Source: Lepisosteus oculatus (taxonomy: Eukaryota; Chordata; Actinopteri; Semionotiformes; Lepisosteidae). Taken from it: a stretch of DNA of 64,000 bases. Both the position numbers and the translations under genes were made by a program. Location: contig NC_090711.1 of NCBI RefSeq assembly GCF_040954835.1, positions 7,695,501 through 7,759,500 of the forward strand, given 5' to 3'. The notes under the pieces were generated by a model. It saw only the letters and a program-made list of their open reading frames with translations, made no database searches and was not told the origin of the DNA. Shown piece after piece: positions 25,801 to 36,205 of this stretch (the stretch's first letter is position 1; every line of letters begins with the position of its first letter).

Positions 25801-28800
25801 AATGTATTGATTGGTCCATACCGACATGCTTCCTTCTGCCAATTCCTTTTGTGTTTTTTTTTCTTGCTTTTGAAATGATAGAAGTCTAGCAGTAGTGCTG
25901 AGCTCTAACAAGAAAATCAAACACCTGGACGATATTCAGTAATAGTGAGTTAAGTGTTTTGTTTTCCAGAATTGGTTTCTAATCTGTGGGGTCTTGTTTT
26001 TAAGGAACAGGAGGAGCCTCGTCCTGCCCCAGTGAAGAGCAGCCTCCCAGTCCCCGACATCTTCAGCAGCATGTTGAAAGACACAACCAGCGAGCACCGC
26101 GCCCACCTCTTCGACCTCAACTGCAAGATCTGCACAGGTATCCCCAGCAGTGCCTGATGCTCGTCTGTCGGATTTCCCTGTCTGTCTAGTCTGTTCGGGT
26201 CTCCGGTGGGCTCATTTATTTCTCTGATGGCTTTCCAGGCCAGATGTCTGCAGAAGAGGAGCCTGCCCCCAAGAAGCCCAAAACGGCTCCCTCTGCTGCT
26301 GTGAAAAAGGCAGAAGTTAAAGTCAAGCCAGAGCCCAGGCCCTCAAAGGTGGGCGCAGCGGGAGACGGGCCTGCGCCAGCCGCTGCGAGCGCCGCGCCCT
26401 CGGAGGCGGCCCCCGGCGGCGAAACTCCCATCGTGGAGTCCCCGGCTTCTCCCGAGGAGACCAGCAACCCCGCGACGTCCTCTCAGAGCTTCGCCCCCAT
26501 CCCCATCCCGGCCGTGTCCTCCGTGACCATCACGCGGCGGGACCCCCGCACGGCCGGGTACCGTCCCGCCGCCGGCGCGTCCCCGGCGCCCACCGCCGCG
26601 CCCGCAGCCCCGGGGGGCACGGAAGCTGGCGCCGCCGCCGCCGCCTCCGTTGCGGGAGAGTCGGCGCCAGAAGCTGCGAAGCCAGCCGTGCCGCTGCCAC
26701 CCCCGGCACCCAAGTCCATCTTAATGAAGCCTGCGTCTTCCCCAGACACCCGGTACATGGCCACCTCATCGTCCGCTGACAGGTGCTTTGTAACTCTTCT
26801 CGCGGCTCGTGAATCGCAACGCGTGAACCCAGGACATCCACACCCATTCTTTGTGTTGGAATAAACGTCCACAGTCGGGGTGTGACCGGGAGTGATTGGT
26901 GATATTTGAGCTGTGTCGGTGCATGTTATGATCATACAATTGACAAGTTTGTTATCCAGTAATAATTCTTAAATACGAACGTTAGAGTGACAAAGAGATC
27001 GTATTGTGTGCCTGTCGCTGATGAAATTCATGTGCTTTGCAGCGTTGCGGAGTCGCGCTCTCCTCCGGATGGAGAAACCACTGCGTTCCTCTGCAAGCAG
27101 GAGATCCTTTGGAAAGGCTTTATCAACATGCACACGGTGGCGAAATTTGTCACCAAAGCTTATCTTGTTTCCGGATCCTTTGAGCACATCACAGAGGTCA
27201 GTCCCCAGATTTCAGTTATGTTGACAGGCAATAACCGCTCAGCTTAGCTTTAGACAATAAGTCACTTGAAGAGGAAACCATGTAATAAATTTTACAGACA
27301 GATGATTACGGTTAACCTTAGTACATTTTTGCTTTCGCTGTGGACTATGGATACCTAAAGCAAATGGAGAAGAGCAAATAGAAATTCAAGCATGGACTGA
27401 AAAACTGCATGAAATATAATGGGTTTAAATTTTGATCAGTCTCATGCAATACTTATGGATGAAAATTGTTCATTGTAGGTGTATGTCGACAACCTTTCTA
27501 TAGTGACTACAGACTTTTATTACCATAATATGGACTAAATTAAAGGACTTGAATTCCCTGATATGGAAAGGACTAAAATGTCTTTGTTTCCCTAACATGT
27601 TAATCCTATTTATGGCAGTTGTTAATCAGTTTTGAACTTTTGTAGGATTTACCAGATACAATCCACATCGGTGGACGGATATCTCCTCACACTGTGTGGG
27701 ACTATGTGGGAAAACTGAAAACATCTCTTTCTAAGGTAAAGAAAATTCTGACTCTTCTGTAGTGAATCAGTAGACGTCCAGGGACAGGTACATCAAAACC
27801 TGTTATATAATTTTGCAAGTTTTGTAACCATATAAATTCTTTTTAAGCCATAGCTGACACAAAAGTCTTTTGAAGCTACATTATTTTAAAACAAATTTAA
27901 ACACAAGGAGAAGAATACTCTCCAGAGTTCAATTTACTGAACACAATGCTGAATTCCATATATCGGATAAAGATAGGCCAGATAACAGTATACTTTTAAT
28001 TTTCTTACCACATCGCGTCTTATTATGTGGAAGCACTCATGCATGTATTAACACTGTGTCAGAAAGAGGTTTCAGAGTCAGCTCACATGGTCTGTTCCCT
28101 GTGGCTTGAGTGGAACCACAAACCACAGTCCTTTGTGGAAACTTCTGACTGAGGTTCCTCCCTCACAGAACTGTGGCTCTGTTCTGTTCTCCCCAGGAGC
28201 TGTGCCTGATCCGTTTCCAGCCGGCGACGGAGGAAGAGGAAGTGGCCTACATCTCTCTCTTCTCTTATTTTAGCAGCCGGGGGAGGTTTGGTGTGGTGGC
28301 CAACAATAACCGCCGCATTAAAGACCTCTATCTCATCCCACTGAGCTCCAAGGATCCCATCCCTTCCAAGCTCTTACCCTTCGAAGGGCCAGGTAAGCAA
28401 CTATAGGGAGAAAAGGCCTCCACACCCATTTAACAACCACAGAGCTCCGTATATAATAAGCACTACAGGTGTCACCCCAAATTTTTTTTAAAAAGAAAGT
28501 ACATTGTGCTAATTAACACCTTAGGGCTTAGGTCAAATAAAGGGATTTTGTTTCTCAAAAAAGTTTTTTGTGAGTGTGTTCTGTTGGTGGTGGCTGTTTG
28601 TGGAACACCTACACTGCACATCTCCATCCCTGCAGGAAGGAAAGGCCTGAACAGCGTTCACAGTGTGCTTTTCCACACTTTCCTTTATCTCAGGGTTATT
28701 TTTTAAGATTCTGAAAACGGGTAAGTATAATGTGTGAAACAAATTCCGGAATTTGTGGGATATTCATAAAACAGGTGTCTTCTGATCACTGAGAGGGATT

Positions 28801-31800
28801 TTGTTTCTCCGTGTCATTTGTTACTCTGCTGAAGTGGTCTGGTTGTTTTTTCTTTTGTATGTTTTGTATGTGACCTTGTAATGTCCAGTACCATTTTAAA
28901 TAAAAAGCATTACTTGTCTTCCAGTGGTAGAGTGTATATCGGCTATATCAGTCTTGTGACATGCCCATGAGCTCCCAGTGTGTTTCTGAGCTGCTGCAGT
29001 GCAGGGAAACATGAGAGATTACATTTGGAATACCACTGTGCATGAAGTGAAATCCAGCTCCCAAGTTAAATTCACTGCTCATGTTGAGTTGGTGGAAGAA
29101 GACCGTCAAATCTACATCAAATCAGTCGTACCTTTTTGACATACCTTTTAAGGCCGCACATGCTGTAAAAAGGGGGGACTTCACTCTGTCGATGCTGATC
29201 CAGGAATATTTTGGGCCTAGTCTGGAAGCATGCAAAATGAACTGTTTGCTTTGGGTTTCTTATAGTGTTAATAAGCTTTTTTTGAATATGAGTCTTCCAT
29301 CGCTACAACAGCAACAGTGCTCTTTTCTGTCTGCTGTAGAATGCTGTATTATTTCTCAGTAAATGTTTTGATAGAACTTTGGTGCTGTTAAATGTCAGAG
29401 GGAGGACAGTTGGCACATTTCCTCTGCAAAGCATCACTGGGGATGTAAACAGATTATTCATTATGAATTACTGGGGTAAGTTCACAGAGACTGGCATGGT
29501 CCTGCTGAAGTGGTGATGGGGCTTCAAATAACATCATGCCTGTATAAGATGAGCAGGGAGAGCTTTAGTGAGCCAGACCAGGGCAGTGTGGACACAAGAC
29601 TGCTACAGAAACCACTGTGGAAGCACTTCTCAGCCCTGAGGCACAGAGAGGATCACCGCTGCTGGAAGTTTAAAGCTTGCTGGTCAATGCATGTCACACT
29701 CTTAATCTTAAACTGCTCAGTACACTGCACCGTCAGCCCTTTGTACAGTGATAGCCACAGTCCAATACTGAGAAGACAAGGAGCATCACCACATGAGTGC
29801 CCACTAATAATATAACCATGATTACACTTTAAATTTGTCCTGCAGGAATATTATTAGTTTAATACTGGTTTACTGGTAAAATTGTTAGTTTCCAATTTGT
29901 ATACCATTAAAAAATAATGGTATATAGTTAAAACAATATAAGAAATATTTTGAAGAGGCTTGTCTTACTGTAAATATTTGAAAAAAAAATCCTTTCCTAC
30001 AAACATTTTGAATTATCTGAAACAGTTTTGTTTGATCTTTATCACTTGTAAGTAGTCAGGTGGATGGGAAACAACAGATGTGCAAATATGAATGCAATAG
30101 GAAGATAAATTAACCTTTGAGTTTACCGGTAACATGTAGTCTCTATATTCCGCTTTGCCTATACTGTAGGTTGTGTTAAATGACATGATACACACTTGCA
30201 TTAATTCATTAATTACATCATTGTATTTAGGGAACCCTTTGGTAGAATTTTCAGCACATGGGATTATATATAAAGCTTTGAGACATCAGCAACCATTATT
30301 AAAAACAACAAAATATACGTTAATCTGTATAATACAGACCTGATCTTGCGTCCTTTAGCATATTTACACAGTGTTCAAGGTGTGTACACCTTAAATGAAT
30401 CACTTCTTAATATCCACATAATTGGATTGATTTAAAAAATGTGATTTCTAAATCATGGTCATGGTCCTGGAAGACTCATTCGGATTTCTCATACATCGTG
30501 TGTCTTGGTCATAAGCCAAGATTGATAAAATTGAAAATGTTAGTGAAACCCATTAAGTCTTATGACAAAATTCCATTAACTAGCAAAATCAACAAGATTG
30601 TTAATGTGAAATTTGTGCAGTTTTTGGAGGTGTTTCAAATGCATACATAGCCTAATCTGTTTTAAAAAATGTAATCCATTTGCAAATGTATAAAGATATA
30701 AAATGCTCATTCATATAATATTTCCCTTCAGGTAATAAGACATTGTAATACACTATATTTTCTTTCCACAATAGTTCTGCCATCAAGCATAAATGAAGAA
30801 TTCCTTGTTTCTAATTGCCTTGTTTAAGGTGTCTACTGCTGATCAAGCTTAGTTTTTACATGTCACCTGAAGTAGTTAAATGACCCTGTATAGCAGTTGC
30901 AATTGGTGAATTAAGCCTAAAGAAAGACCTGAGATATATGCACAATGAACAATTAAAATAAATTTAAGTAATTGTTAGTAAGGGCATGCTGCATGAAAGA
31001 AATTTTAAAAATGATAGAAATGTTAGAAGGTTTTTCCAGGGATTCTAAATTATTTTTTCTTTCTTGTTAATTTCGATTTCAGACGTTTATCTTTTGTCTT
31101 CAGCTGAATATGGTGTAAAAGCCATTATAGAAAATTTAATGAAACAACCAACTTAATGAAATAGCTTCTCAGGTTCAACGTGCTGCAGAATTTACTAATG
31201 TAAATACTGCCAATAACTGAAGATGTGATATTCATTACCTGGAAGAATGTAAAATACTGAAAACTGTAATGATGCATACTGGTGTACTAATGCTTGGATT
31301 TGTGAGAGAATGGAGATTTGGTGCTTTGTGCTACAGTATATTTCTTTTTAAAACATTCATGCTTTGTATGTGTAAAATACTTGTGTGTAAAAAATAATGC
31401 ATTCCTCAAGTCTGTTTTTAAATCTTTCTTTGAATTTTGAATTTTAATTTTTACATTAGTAAAAAGTATATTGGATAGAAAGTGTACTTTCTAATAATAC
31501 ATAGCAATTTATTTTCTAAATTGTGTTAATTTTTATTTTTATTAATTAAGTTTTATTTTGTATTTTTGTTTTGCTTTTTTCAAAGCAATATTAATATTTT
31601 TTAAGAAGTCAGCATCACAATATTAAAGCTTTTCTATTGCCTCATGTTTTGTAGGGTTGGAGCCATCTCGTCCTAATCTTCTCCTCGGTTTGGTAATCTG
31701 CCAGAAAATGAAGCGGTCTGGTGTCCCCTCTGAAGGGGAGAAAGGATATGAAGAGAAGAAACCCAAAGTTCAAGTCCGCGATGAGGAGGATGCCTCCGTT

Positions 31801-34800
31801 CCGAAACTTCCTTTGCTTCCCAAACCTGAAATTAAACAGGAGAAGATCCATCTTTATAATCCAGAGTTAGCCATTAGCACGACGCCCCCAGGCTCTCCAC
31901 CGCTATTGAATTCTTCAGAGTCCTCGTCGAACTTGCTTGGTAACTCTTCAGTGCTGTCGTTGTTGTCCTCTGTGAAAGCATCTACTTCTGCTCCTGCTGG
32001 TATGGATTCTTCATCCTCTCCTTCTACGACTGCTGCCTCTGGCACAAGCAGCTCCACTCCTCTTCAGCACATCTTGAAAACTCTGTTTGGCAAAAAGAAG
32101 CCAGACTCTGCCAGCTCCTCACCGTTAGACCAGGGTTCTGTGGAACATGCTGTGCCTTCTGCCCCACTGCTTGATCCTATTGTCCAGCAATTTGGCCAGA
32201 TCTCCAAGGATAAAGTCATAGAGGAAGATGAAGATGACCGACCCTATGATCCAGAGGAAGAGTATGACCCAGGAATGGGATACGGGACAGAGACTCCCAC
32301 TGTTGCAGACAAAGTGTTTGAAGCTAACAAGCAAGTCGAGGCTTCTGACACCGACGATGTGGCCTATGATCCTGAGGACGAAACAATCTTTGAGGAAGCC
32401 AAGGTTGTTGTCAGTGATTTTCCCAGCCGTGCCTTGGAAACAAAGACCAAACAGGATAATGAGACACTTGGTCTCAGAGGTGATCCTTCTTCTCTGACCG
32501 AGCAGCAAAAGATGCTGGAAGAGCTGAATAAGCAAATTGAAGAGCAAAAAAGACAACTTGAGGAGCAAGAGGAAGCCCTTAGGCAGCAAAGAGCAGCAGT
32601 AGGTGTCTCCATGGCTCACTTCTCAGTATCTGACGCTTTGATGTCACCACCTACTAAATCCTTACTTGCAAACAGCCAGTTATTACAGCTGGGCAAAAAA
32701 GTGGAGGACCTGGTGGCCAAAACTCCAGTTGCACAAGTCATCAATCAAAGAAGGGATCCCAGGCAGAGTAGGGATCCCCGGCAGGCAGCAGCCAATAGAA
32801 GACTTACATCTGACTCGGAAAAGGCAGAAACTGCAGGGACATCTGGTGAAGTCTCATCCACAACACAGCCAACTGAATCCCAAAATCAACCAGAGCCAGA
32901 AATTGAGCCTGAGAGCACAGAAGTATCTATCCCGCTGCTTGGTGAAAAGATCGAACCTGACATGGAGGACAGCTCACAGGAGGAATCTTTATCTGCCCCC
33001 AAAGGGAAACCTACACGAGACCCTAAGGCTGAAATTGAGAGTGACCCATTTACGACGTGGCCAAATTCAGCAAGCATTTTAAGACCTGAAAACACTTTGA
33101 ATCTTGAAACACACAAAATTTTATTATCTACTCATGACCAAGCTCATACTATGCCTCCTGCTAGTGATTTAGCCCCTCCAGTGATGTCCACACTGCCTGT
33201 CATGTCCCAGGAAATAATGCACGCCAGCAACTTGGTGGTGGATGCTCAAGCTCCTCTTTTACCGCAGATGGGAATGCCAACCACTGAGTTCAGGAACCCT
33301 CAAGAACTGGCTCCATCTGTTCCTTTCCAACCTCAGTCTGGTCCTGCAGAGTTGCAAGGGGAGAGTGACCACTCCCAGTTCAGAGATCACATGGTTCCCT
33401 ATCCTCCTTTCCAGGATCAGTGGGGAGGGTCTCCCCAGCAGTTTGATGGATCCCAAGGACCCCCAACTGCACATGCAATGGGATTAAGAGGGCCTCTGCC
33501 ATTTCAGCCTATGGGGCAACGTGGACCACATCCACAGGTGTTTGAAGGACCTAGAGGACCCATGCCACCTCAACAAATGGGACAGCGAGGCCCAATGCCA
33601 GGACAGTTCATTGAGGGTCATGGAGGTCCTTCACATTCTTATGATGGTCCACATGAGCCCATTCAGCAACAATTTAGTGGACCTTTGCCTCCTTTACATT
33701 TTTCTGGACCCAGGGGCCCTGTGCCACATTTTATGGGGACAGTACCTGGACAGTTTGATAATAGAGGCCCACATCCTTCCCAGTTTCACGGCCCAAGAGG
33801 GCCCCCAGCTTCCCACCAGTTTGTGGAGCATGGACTTCAGAAGCCTCTGTTGGAGACGCCGAGGGGACATGAAGAACAGCAATATGACAATGGCAGCTCT
33901 TATCTGCAAGGGATGGATCAGCATCAAGCACAGACACCCCCACACATGTTTCGAGAAAATCAGACACCTTCACCAGCTCCCTTCATGGGCCAAAGAAGTA
34001 CACTGCATAAGCAATTTGAAGGGCCAAGAGGGAGCAGGCCACCTCCATCAGGTGTGGACATGGGAGGTCAGCGTTTCAACTCGCCAAACCAGTTTGGTGG
34101 CCCAAGAGCTCCATCCCCTCTTCTTCACCAGAATCAGAGGATGTCTTCACCACAGCAACGGGGGCCTTTTGATGACCACCGAGGTCCTCATCCTTCACAG
34201 TTCCAAGGTCAGAGAGGGCCCCCACCCTCACAGTTTGGAGGGCTGCGAGGTCCCCCACCGTCTCATTTCACAGACAATGGAGGACCACAGCGATTCCGAT
34301 TTGAAGATCAGCATCACCTTGTAGATGGCAGACCACTTCGCCACCCTCGCCCTTTACTTCCAACTCCCATTGAAGGTCCCGTTCAAGGACCAAACCACTC
34401 AGGAATAAATCCTGACTCCCATCAAGATGAACACTGGCAGTCTGCTGATATGAGGGCAAGAAACAGCAACAGAGAGGATTCTGAGACCAGGAACAATGGA
34501 GAAAGGCAACGAGAAAGATTTGAGGGAGGACACCGTGAACGAGACAACAGCCAAGTACCATCCTGTCTTCCAGAAGAAAGACAGAGTCGATTATCAGAAG
34601 AGAGGAGGAAGGAACGGGATGGTGGTGGCAGGCCATGGGAGAGGAACCAGGGTAAACCTTGGAGTAGAGAGCGAGAATGGGACAGAAGCAGAGAGAAAGA
34701 CCGGGAGACTGACCGAAGCAGAGGAAGAGACTGGGATCGGCACAGAGACAGAGAGGGAGATGGGGACAGGAGGAGAGACCGAGATCGCGACCGAGACCGA

Positions 34801-35175
34801 GACAGAGGCAGGGATCGGGACTGGGACAGGAGAGACTACGACAGAGACCGAGCGAGAAATAGAGACAGGGACAGAGATCGAGACAGAAGACGTGACCGGG
34901 ATCGTTCAAGGAGCAGGGACAGAGACCGTGGAAAAGACCGAGATAGGGACCGCGGCAGGGACAAAGACCGCGACAGGGACAAAGACCGCGACAGGGACAA
35001 AGACCGCGACAGGGACAAAGATCGAGATAGAGACAAAGACCGCGACAGAGACAGAAGAGAAAAAAGCAAGAGTGAAGAGAAAGGGAAAGACACCAAAACT
35101 GAAGTTCCAAAAGAGAGCGAGAAACCTGCAGATACAGAGACACAGACCCCTCCTGACAAAACCCCATCATCCTAA
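10789..35175 (+). CDS. DIDO1: DIDO1, death-inducer obliterator 1 (long, DIDO3-type isoform), 15 coding exons
   Basis: Exons: 10757-10870 (ATG at 10789), 11280-12069, 12653-12968, 13651-13857, 14863-15067, 22347-22920, 23186-23345, 23584-23700, 24372-24482, 26005-26137, 26239-26782, 27043-27196, 27646-27735, 28197-28392, 31655-35175 (TAA). All junctions are GT-AG and the phases close to 7,200 nt, giving 2,399 residues (about 2,240 in human as I recall). Domains in order: N-terminal PTSKEFRKTWGFRRTTIAKR block, C4HC3 PHD finger at about residues 275-330, TFIIS-type central domain at about 702-817, SPOC domain from about 1100, coiled coil at about 1507-1542, GPRGP-like repeats at about 1835-2100, and an Arg/Asp/Lys tail. 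Known for the family: nuclear protein, PHD binds H3K4me3, long form associates with RNA polymerase II. Identity rests on long near-identical blocks to vertebrate DIDO1. No break or missing zinc ligand is seen. Confidence 0.96.
11280..12968 (+). other. DIDO1: DIDO1 exons encoding the acidic N-terminus and PHD finger
   Basis: Two exons (11280-12069 and 12653-12968) joined in phase 2 inside an Arg codon. The first holds the KPTSKEFRKTWGF block, an RRSGRQSKRT basic stretch and a Ser/Asp-rich acidic run. The PHD finger straddles the intron. Its zinc ligands are visible as C282, C284, C296, C299, H304, C307, C327 and C330, with W302 in the EEWFHG motif expected for a methyl-lysine-binding cage. After the finger comes the conserved EDQGIKGRIEKA segment. 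The 583-nt intron between them contains nothing else I recognise. Confidence 0.95.
13651..15067 (+). other. DIDO1: DIDO1 exons 4 and 5: Cys-rich motif and Lys-rich linker
   Basis: Exon 13651-13857 encodes TCIGPGC followed by PDSVYCGNDCILRHAA, a short conserved Cys-containing segment found after the PHD finger in DIDO1 proteins. A Lys/Pro-rich stretch follows. Exon 14863-15067 encodes the conserved PSWSSDHNYNAVKPEKTAA block. Its donor is placed at 15067 (gtatgt) because only that site gives phase 1, which matches the exon at 22347. The other nearby GT at 15066-15067 would break the frame. The 1,005-nt intron 13858-14862 shows no other gene. Confidence 0.9.
15481..15486 (+). terminator. DIDO1: candidate intronic polyadenylation signal for a short DIDO1 isoform
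   Basis: If the donor at 15068 is not used, translation continues for 42 codons and ends at TAA 15193-15195. A canonical AATAAA follows at 15481. Mammalian DIDO1 is known to produce a short isoform that contains the PHD finger but not the TFIIS and SPOC domains. A site here would produce the same architecture. This is inference from position only; AATAAA is common in AT-rich introns. Confidence 0.35.
18368..18403. repeat. two overlapping perfect inverted repeats
   Basis: The first, 18368-18387, has 9-bp arms GTACTTTTC/GAAAAGTAC with a 2-base loop. The second, 18383-18403, has 10-bp arms AGTACTCTTT/AAAGAGTACT around a single base. They share AGTAC, so only one hairpin can form at a time. They lie inside a DIDO1 intron; no function is known. 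Confidence 0.6.
20740..20940 (+). mobile_element. degraded SINE copy
   Basis: The recognisable parts are GGGTGTTCTTCCTC, AGGTTAATTGGCAT, GTGTGTGCCCTGCGATGGAC and the tail GAAGATGGATGAA, all in the order of the SINE at 2484. The tRNA-like head is missing and divergence is high, so this is an old, 5'-truncated copy. Confidence 0.6.
22347..22920 (+). other. DIDO1: DIDO1 exon 6: Pro/Ala/Ser/Lys-rich linker leading into the TFIIS domain
   Basis: Acceptor aacgcag ends at 22346 and donor gtgagg starts at 22921. The exon begins in phase 1 and ends in phase 2. It encodes a low-complexity linker (residues about 534-725) rich in Lys, Pro and Ser, with a short Gln run (five residues at about 22713) and a proline run. 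It then encodes the conserved QIRQNIRRSLTEILYKR helix that opens the TFIIS central domain. Confidence 0.92.
23186..23700 (+). other. DIDO1: DIDO1 exons 7 and 8: TFIIS central domain
   Basis: Exons 23186-23345 and 23584-23700. They encode VSDSDDLEKSESEVGKIAF, IEKEMFSLFLNTDNKYKNKY, RTIMFNLKDPKNK and then GLFYRVIGGELSPFKLVRL. The order and wording are those of the TFIIS middle domain shared by TFIIS, PHF3, SPOCD1 and DIDO1. In TFIIS this three-helix domain contacts RNA polymerase II. The 238-nt intron has ordinary GT-AG ends. Confidence 0.95.
24372..24482 (+). other. DIDO1: DIDO1 exon 9 with a competing downstream donor
   Basis: The exon encodes VLEPSQKSQREAQKFG through EESPPMSDGD and uses donor gtatgt at 24483. 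A second donor, gtaagt at 24531, lies 48 nt further on in the same phase and would add 16 residues (VCINPTSQSPRMASAA). The short form aligns best with the human protein as I recall it, so I call the first donor. The second is closer to the consensus and may also be used. Confidence 0.8.
26005..26137 (+). other. DIDO1: DIDO1 exon 10
   Basis: The acceptor is ttttaag at 25998-26004; taking the later AG at 26009-26010 would shift the frame. The exon encodes EQEEPRPAPVKSS, then the highly conserved DIFSSMLKDTTSEHRAHLFD and LNCKICTG, and ends in phase 1 at donor gtatcc. The 1.5-kb intron before it (24483-26004) contains no recognisable gene. Confidence 0.9.
26239..26782 (+). other. DIDO1: DIDO1 exon 11: CpG-dense Pro/Ala-rich linker
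   Basis: Starts in phase 1 with GQMSAEEEPAPKKPK, continues through an Ala/Pro/Gly-rich segment, and ends with the conserved PKSILMKPASSPDTRYM. Between about 26340 and 26700 the sequence is very GC-rich and dense in CpG, unlike its AT-rich neighbours. The frame is intact throughout. The segment is poorly conserved between vertebrates apart from its ends. Confidence 0.92.
27043..28392 (+). other. DIDO1: DIDO1 exons 12-14: SPOC domain
   Basis: Exons 27043-27196, 27646-27735 and 28197-28392. They encode ILWKGFINMHTVAKFVTKAY, DLPDTIHIGGRISPHTVWDY and ELCLIRFQPATEEEEVAYIS, then SSRGRFGVVANNNRRIKDLY and LPFEGPG. This is the SPOC fold of SPEN/DIDO1/PHF3 proteins, which in related proteins binds phosphorylated RNA polymerase II tails. 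It is the most conserved part of the gene with the PHD finger. W1103 and the VVANNNR loop are present. The last exon continues the domain with GLEPSRPN and LLGLVICQK. Confidence 0.95.
28393..31654 (+). other. 3.3-kb DIDO1 intron before the last exon
   Basis: AT-rich, with the candidate DIDO2 end near its start and a somewhat more GC-rich stretch at about 28920-29815 that has no convincing gene. The final 1.5 kb is strongly A/T-rich. No other gene is seen on either strand. Confidence 0.6.
28899..28904 (+). terminator. DIDO1: candidate polyadenylation signal for a DIDO2-type isoform
   Basis: Reading past the donor at 28393 adds only KQL and stops at TAG 28404-28406. An AATAAA lies 493 nt later, followed by GT-rich sequence (TGGTAGAGTGTATATC). 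Mammals are known to make a DIDO2 isoform that ends after the SPOC region and lacks the last exon; this read-through would do the same. Inference only. Confidence 0.35.
31655..35175 (+). other. DIDO1: DIDO1 last coding exon (DIDO3-specific), 3.5 kb
   Basis: A single 3,521-nt open frame beginning in phase 1 after gttttgtag and ending with TAA at 35173. In order it encodes the end of the SPOC domain, LDPIVQQFGQISKDKV, two acidic YDPE blocks (RPYDPEEEYDP and VAYDPEDETI), and a conserved coiled coil (QQKMLEELNKQIEEQKRQLE) leading to VGVSMAHFSVSDALMSPP. RDPRQ motifs follow, then about 270 residues of degenerate GPRGP/PSQF repeats, and finally an Arg/Asp/Glu/Lys tail. The same architecture is present in mammalian DIDO3. 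Frames opposite and overlapping this exon are shadows. Confidence 0.95.
34958..35053 (+). repeat. DIDO1: 18-bp coding tandem repeat in the DIDO1 tail
   Basis: About five copies of the unit GACAAAGACCGCGACAGG, encoding repeats of DKDRDR. The first copies are nearly identical and the last ones are drifting (GATCGAGATAGA). It sits inside a wider Arg/Asp-rich region from about 34650 to 35070. Unit length is a multiple of three, so copy-number change would keep the frame. Confidence 0.85.
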
Positions 35176-36205
35176 TTTCATAATCTGCTGAATCCACAAC
35201 TTCAGCAGTTGTTTGACTGATAGCAGTGACAAAATTTACTTTCAGCAACTTCTAATGTATTAACAGACACCTGGAAATGGACATGGTTGGGAAATGGTTG
35301 TTCTATGTATACGAGTATACATTTTTGAACTGATTTTATGGTGCTGCTGCCGTTTACAAGTCCAAAAGTCAGACGTTTGTACCTTTTTTTAAAAAAAAAA
35401 CAATCTTTTGTATTAGTTTTAACATCTTTAAAACCAGGAATTTCGAAGTAATTTCAGTTCAATATTTGTTGGAAGGTCCCAAGTGAACCTTGTGATTTAT
35501 CATTCATTTGTAAAATCGTACATTTATAGAATATTTCAAATGTTTTTGCTTCTGTTGGAATAGTTTATAATGACAGATCTCCAATAGAACTGATCATATA
35601 GAATATGTGAATGGAACCCTTTTTGGTGAAGAAATGTAAATATGTATGTATATATGTATAATATATAGGTATGATTTTTTTATCTCATTTTTCTAAGTAG
35701 AACAAAAAAGATAAGCCATACGGATTTAAAGAATAATTGTGTAAACTGGAACATACCTGTTAAGGTGTTCCATTTGCGGTCAGTGTATGTGCTTGTAAGT
35801 GGAATAAGTTTAGTGCAAGATGGGAAAATAGCCCACTATGATCACCTTTGTTAATGACCCCAACACTGAATTCTGATTGAACCAATTAAACCTCCATACA
35901 GTCTCTCTTAAAGGTTTCTTCTGCCTCTTTTGTAAAGTTTTCTTGATACTGGAAATATGTATATTTGTGGAAAAGAAATGTAAATATAAGAAGAAAGAAG
36001 CTGAACATTCATTTGAAGGAATTGTTTATTTTCTTAGCTGAACAGTTTTAAAGCACCAATCCACCCATCTGTAATCATGCCCATAAATGTTATATGGATA
36101 TAAACGTATATAGCTTCACCCACATAACTTTAGTCTTCGTATGACACACTACTGCAGCTTTTAAATGTAGGCCAACATAAGAAATAAAAATATCTGGTTT
36201 TAAGA
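35176..36205 (+). terminator. DIDO1: DIDO1 3' UTR with polyadenylation signal at 36183-36188
   Basis: AT-rich untranslated sequence after the stop. The first canonical AATAAA is at 36183, within AGAAATAAAAATATC, and the right end given here assumes cleavage about 15-20 nt later. ATTAAA variants occur at about 35885 and 36448, and another AATAAA at about 36912, so the true end is uncertain. A small perfect inverted repeat (ATGTATAC/GTATACAT) lies at about 35304. Confidence 0.6.

Noticed and set aside
33521..35191. Two long alternative + frames (267 and 231 codons) in the DIDO1 last exon
   Set aside because: They are +1 and +2 shadows of a highly repetitive true frame, with no homology and no splice context.
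34268..35248. 326-codon open frame on the minus strand opposite the DIDO1 tail
   Set aside because: It is the shadow of the Arg/Asp-rich coding repeats: low-complexity Cys/Leu/Ser translation with no domain, while the + frame is conserved DIDO1.
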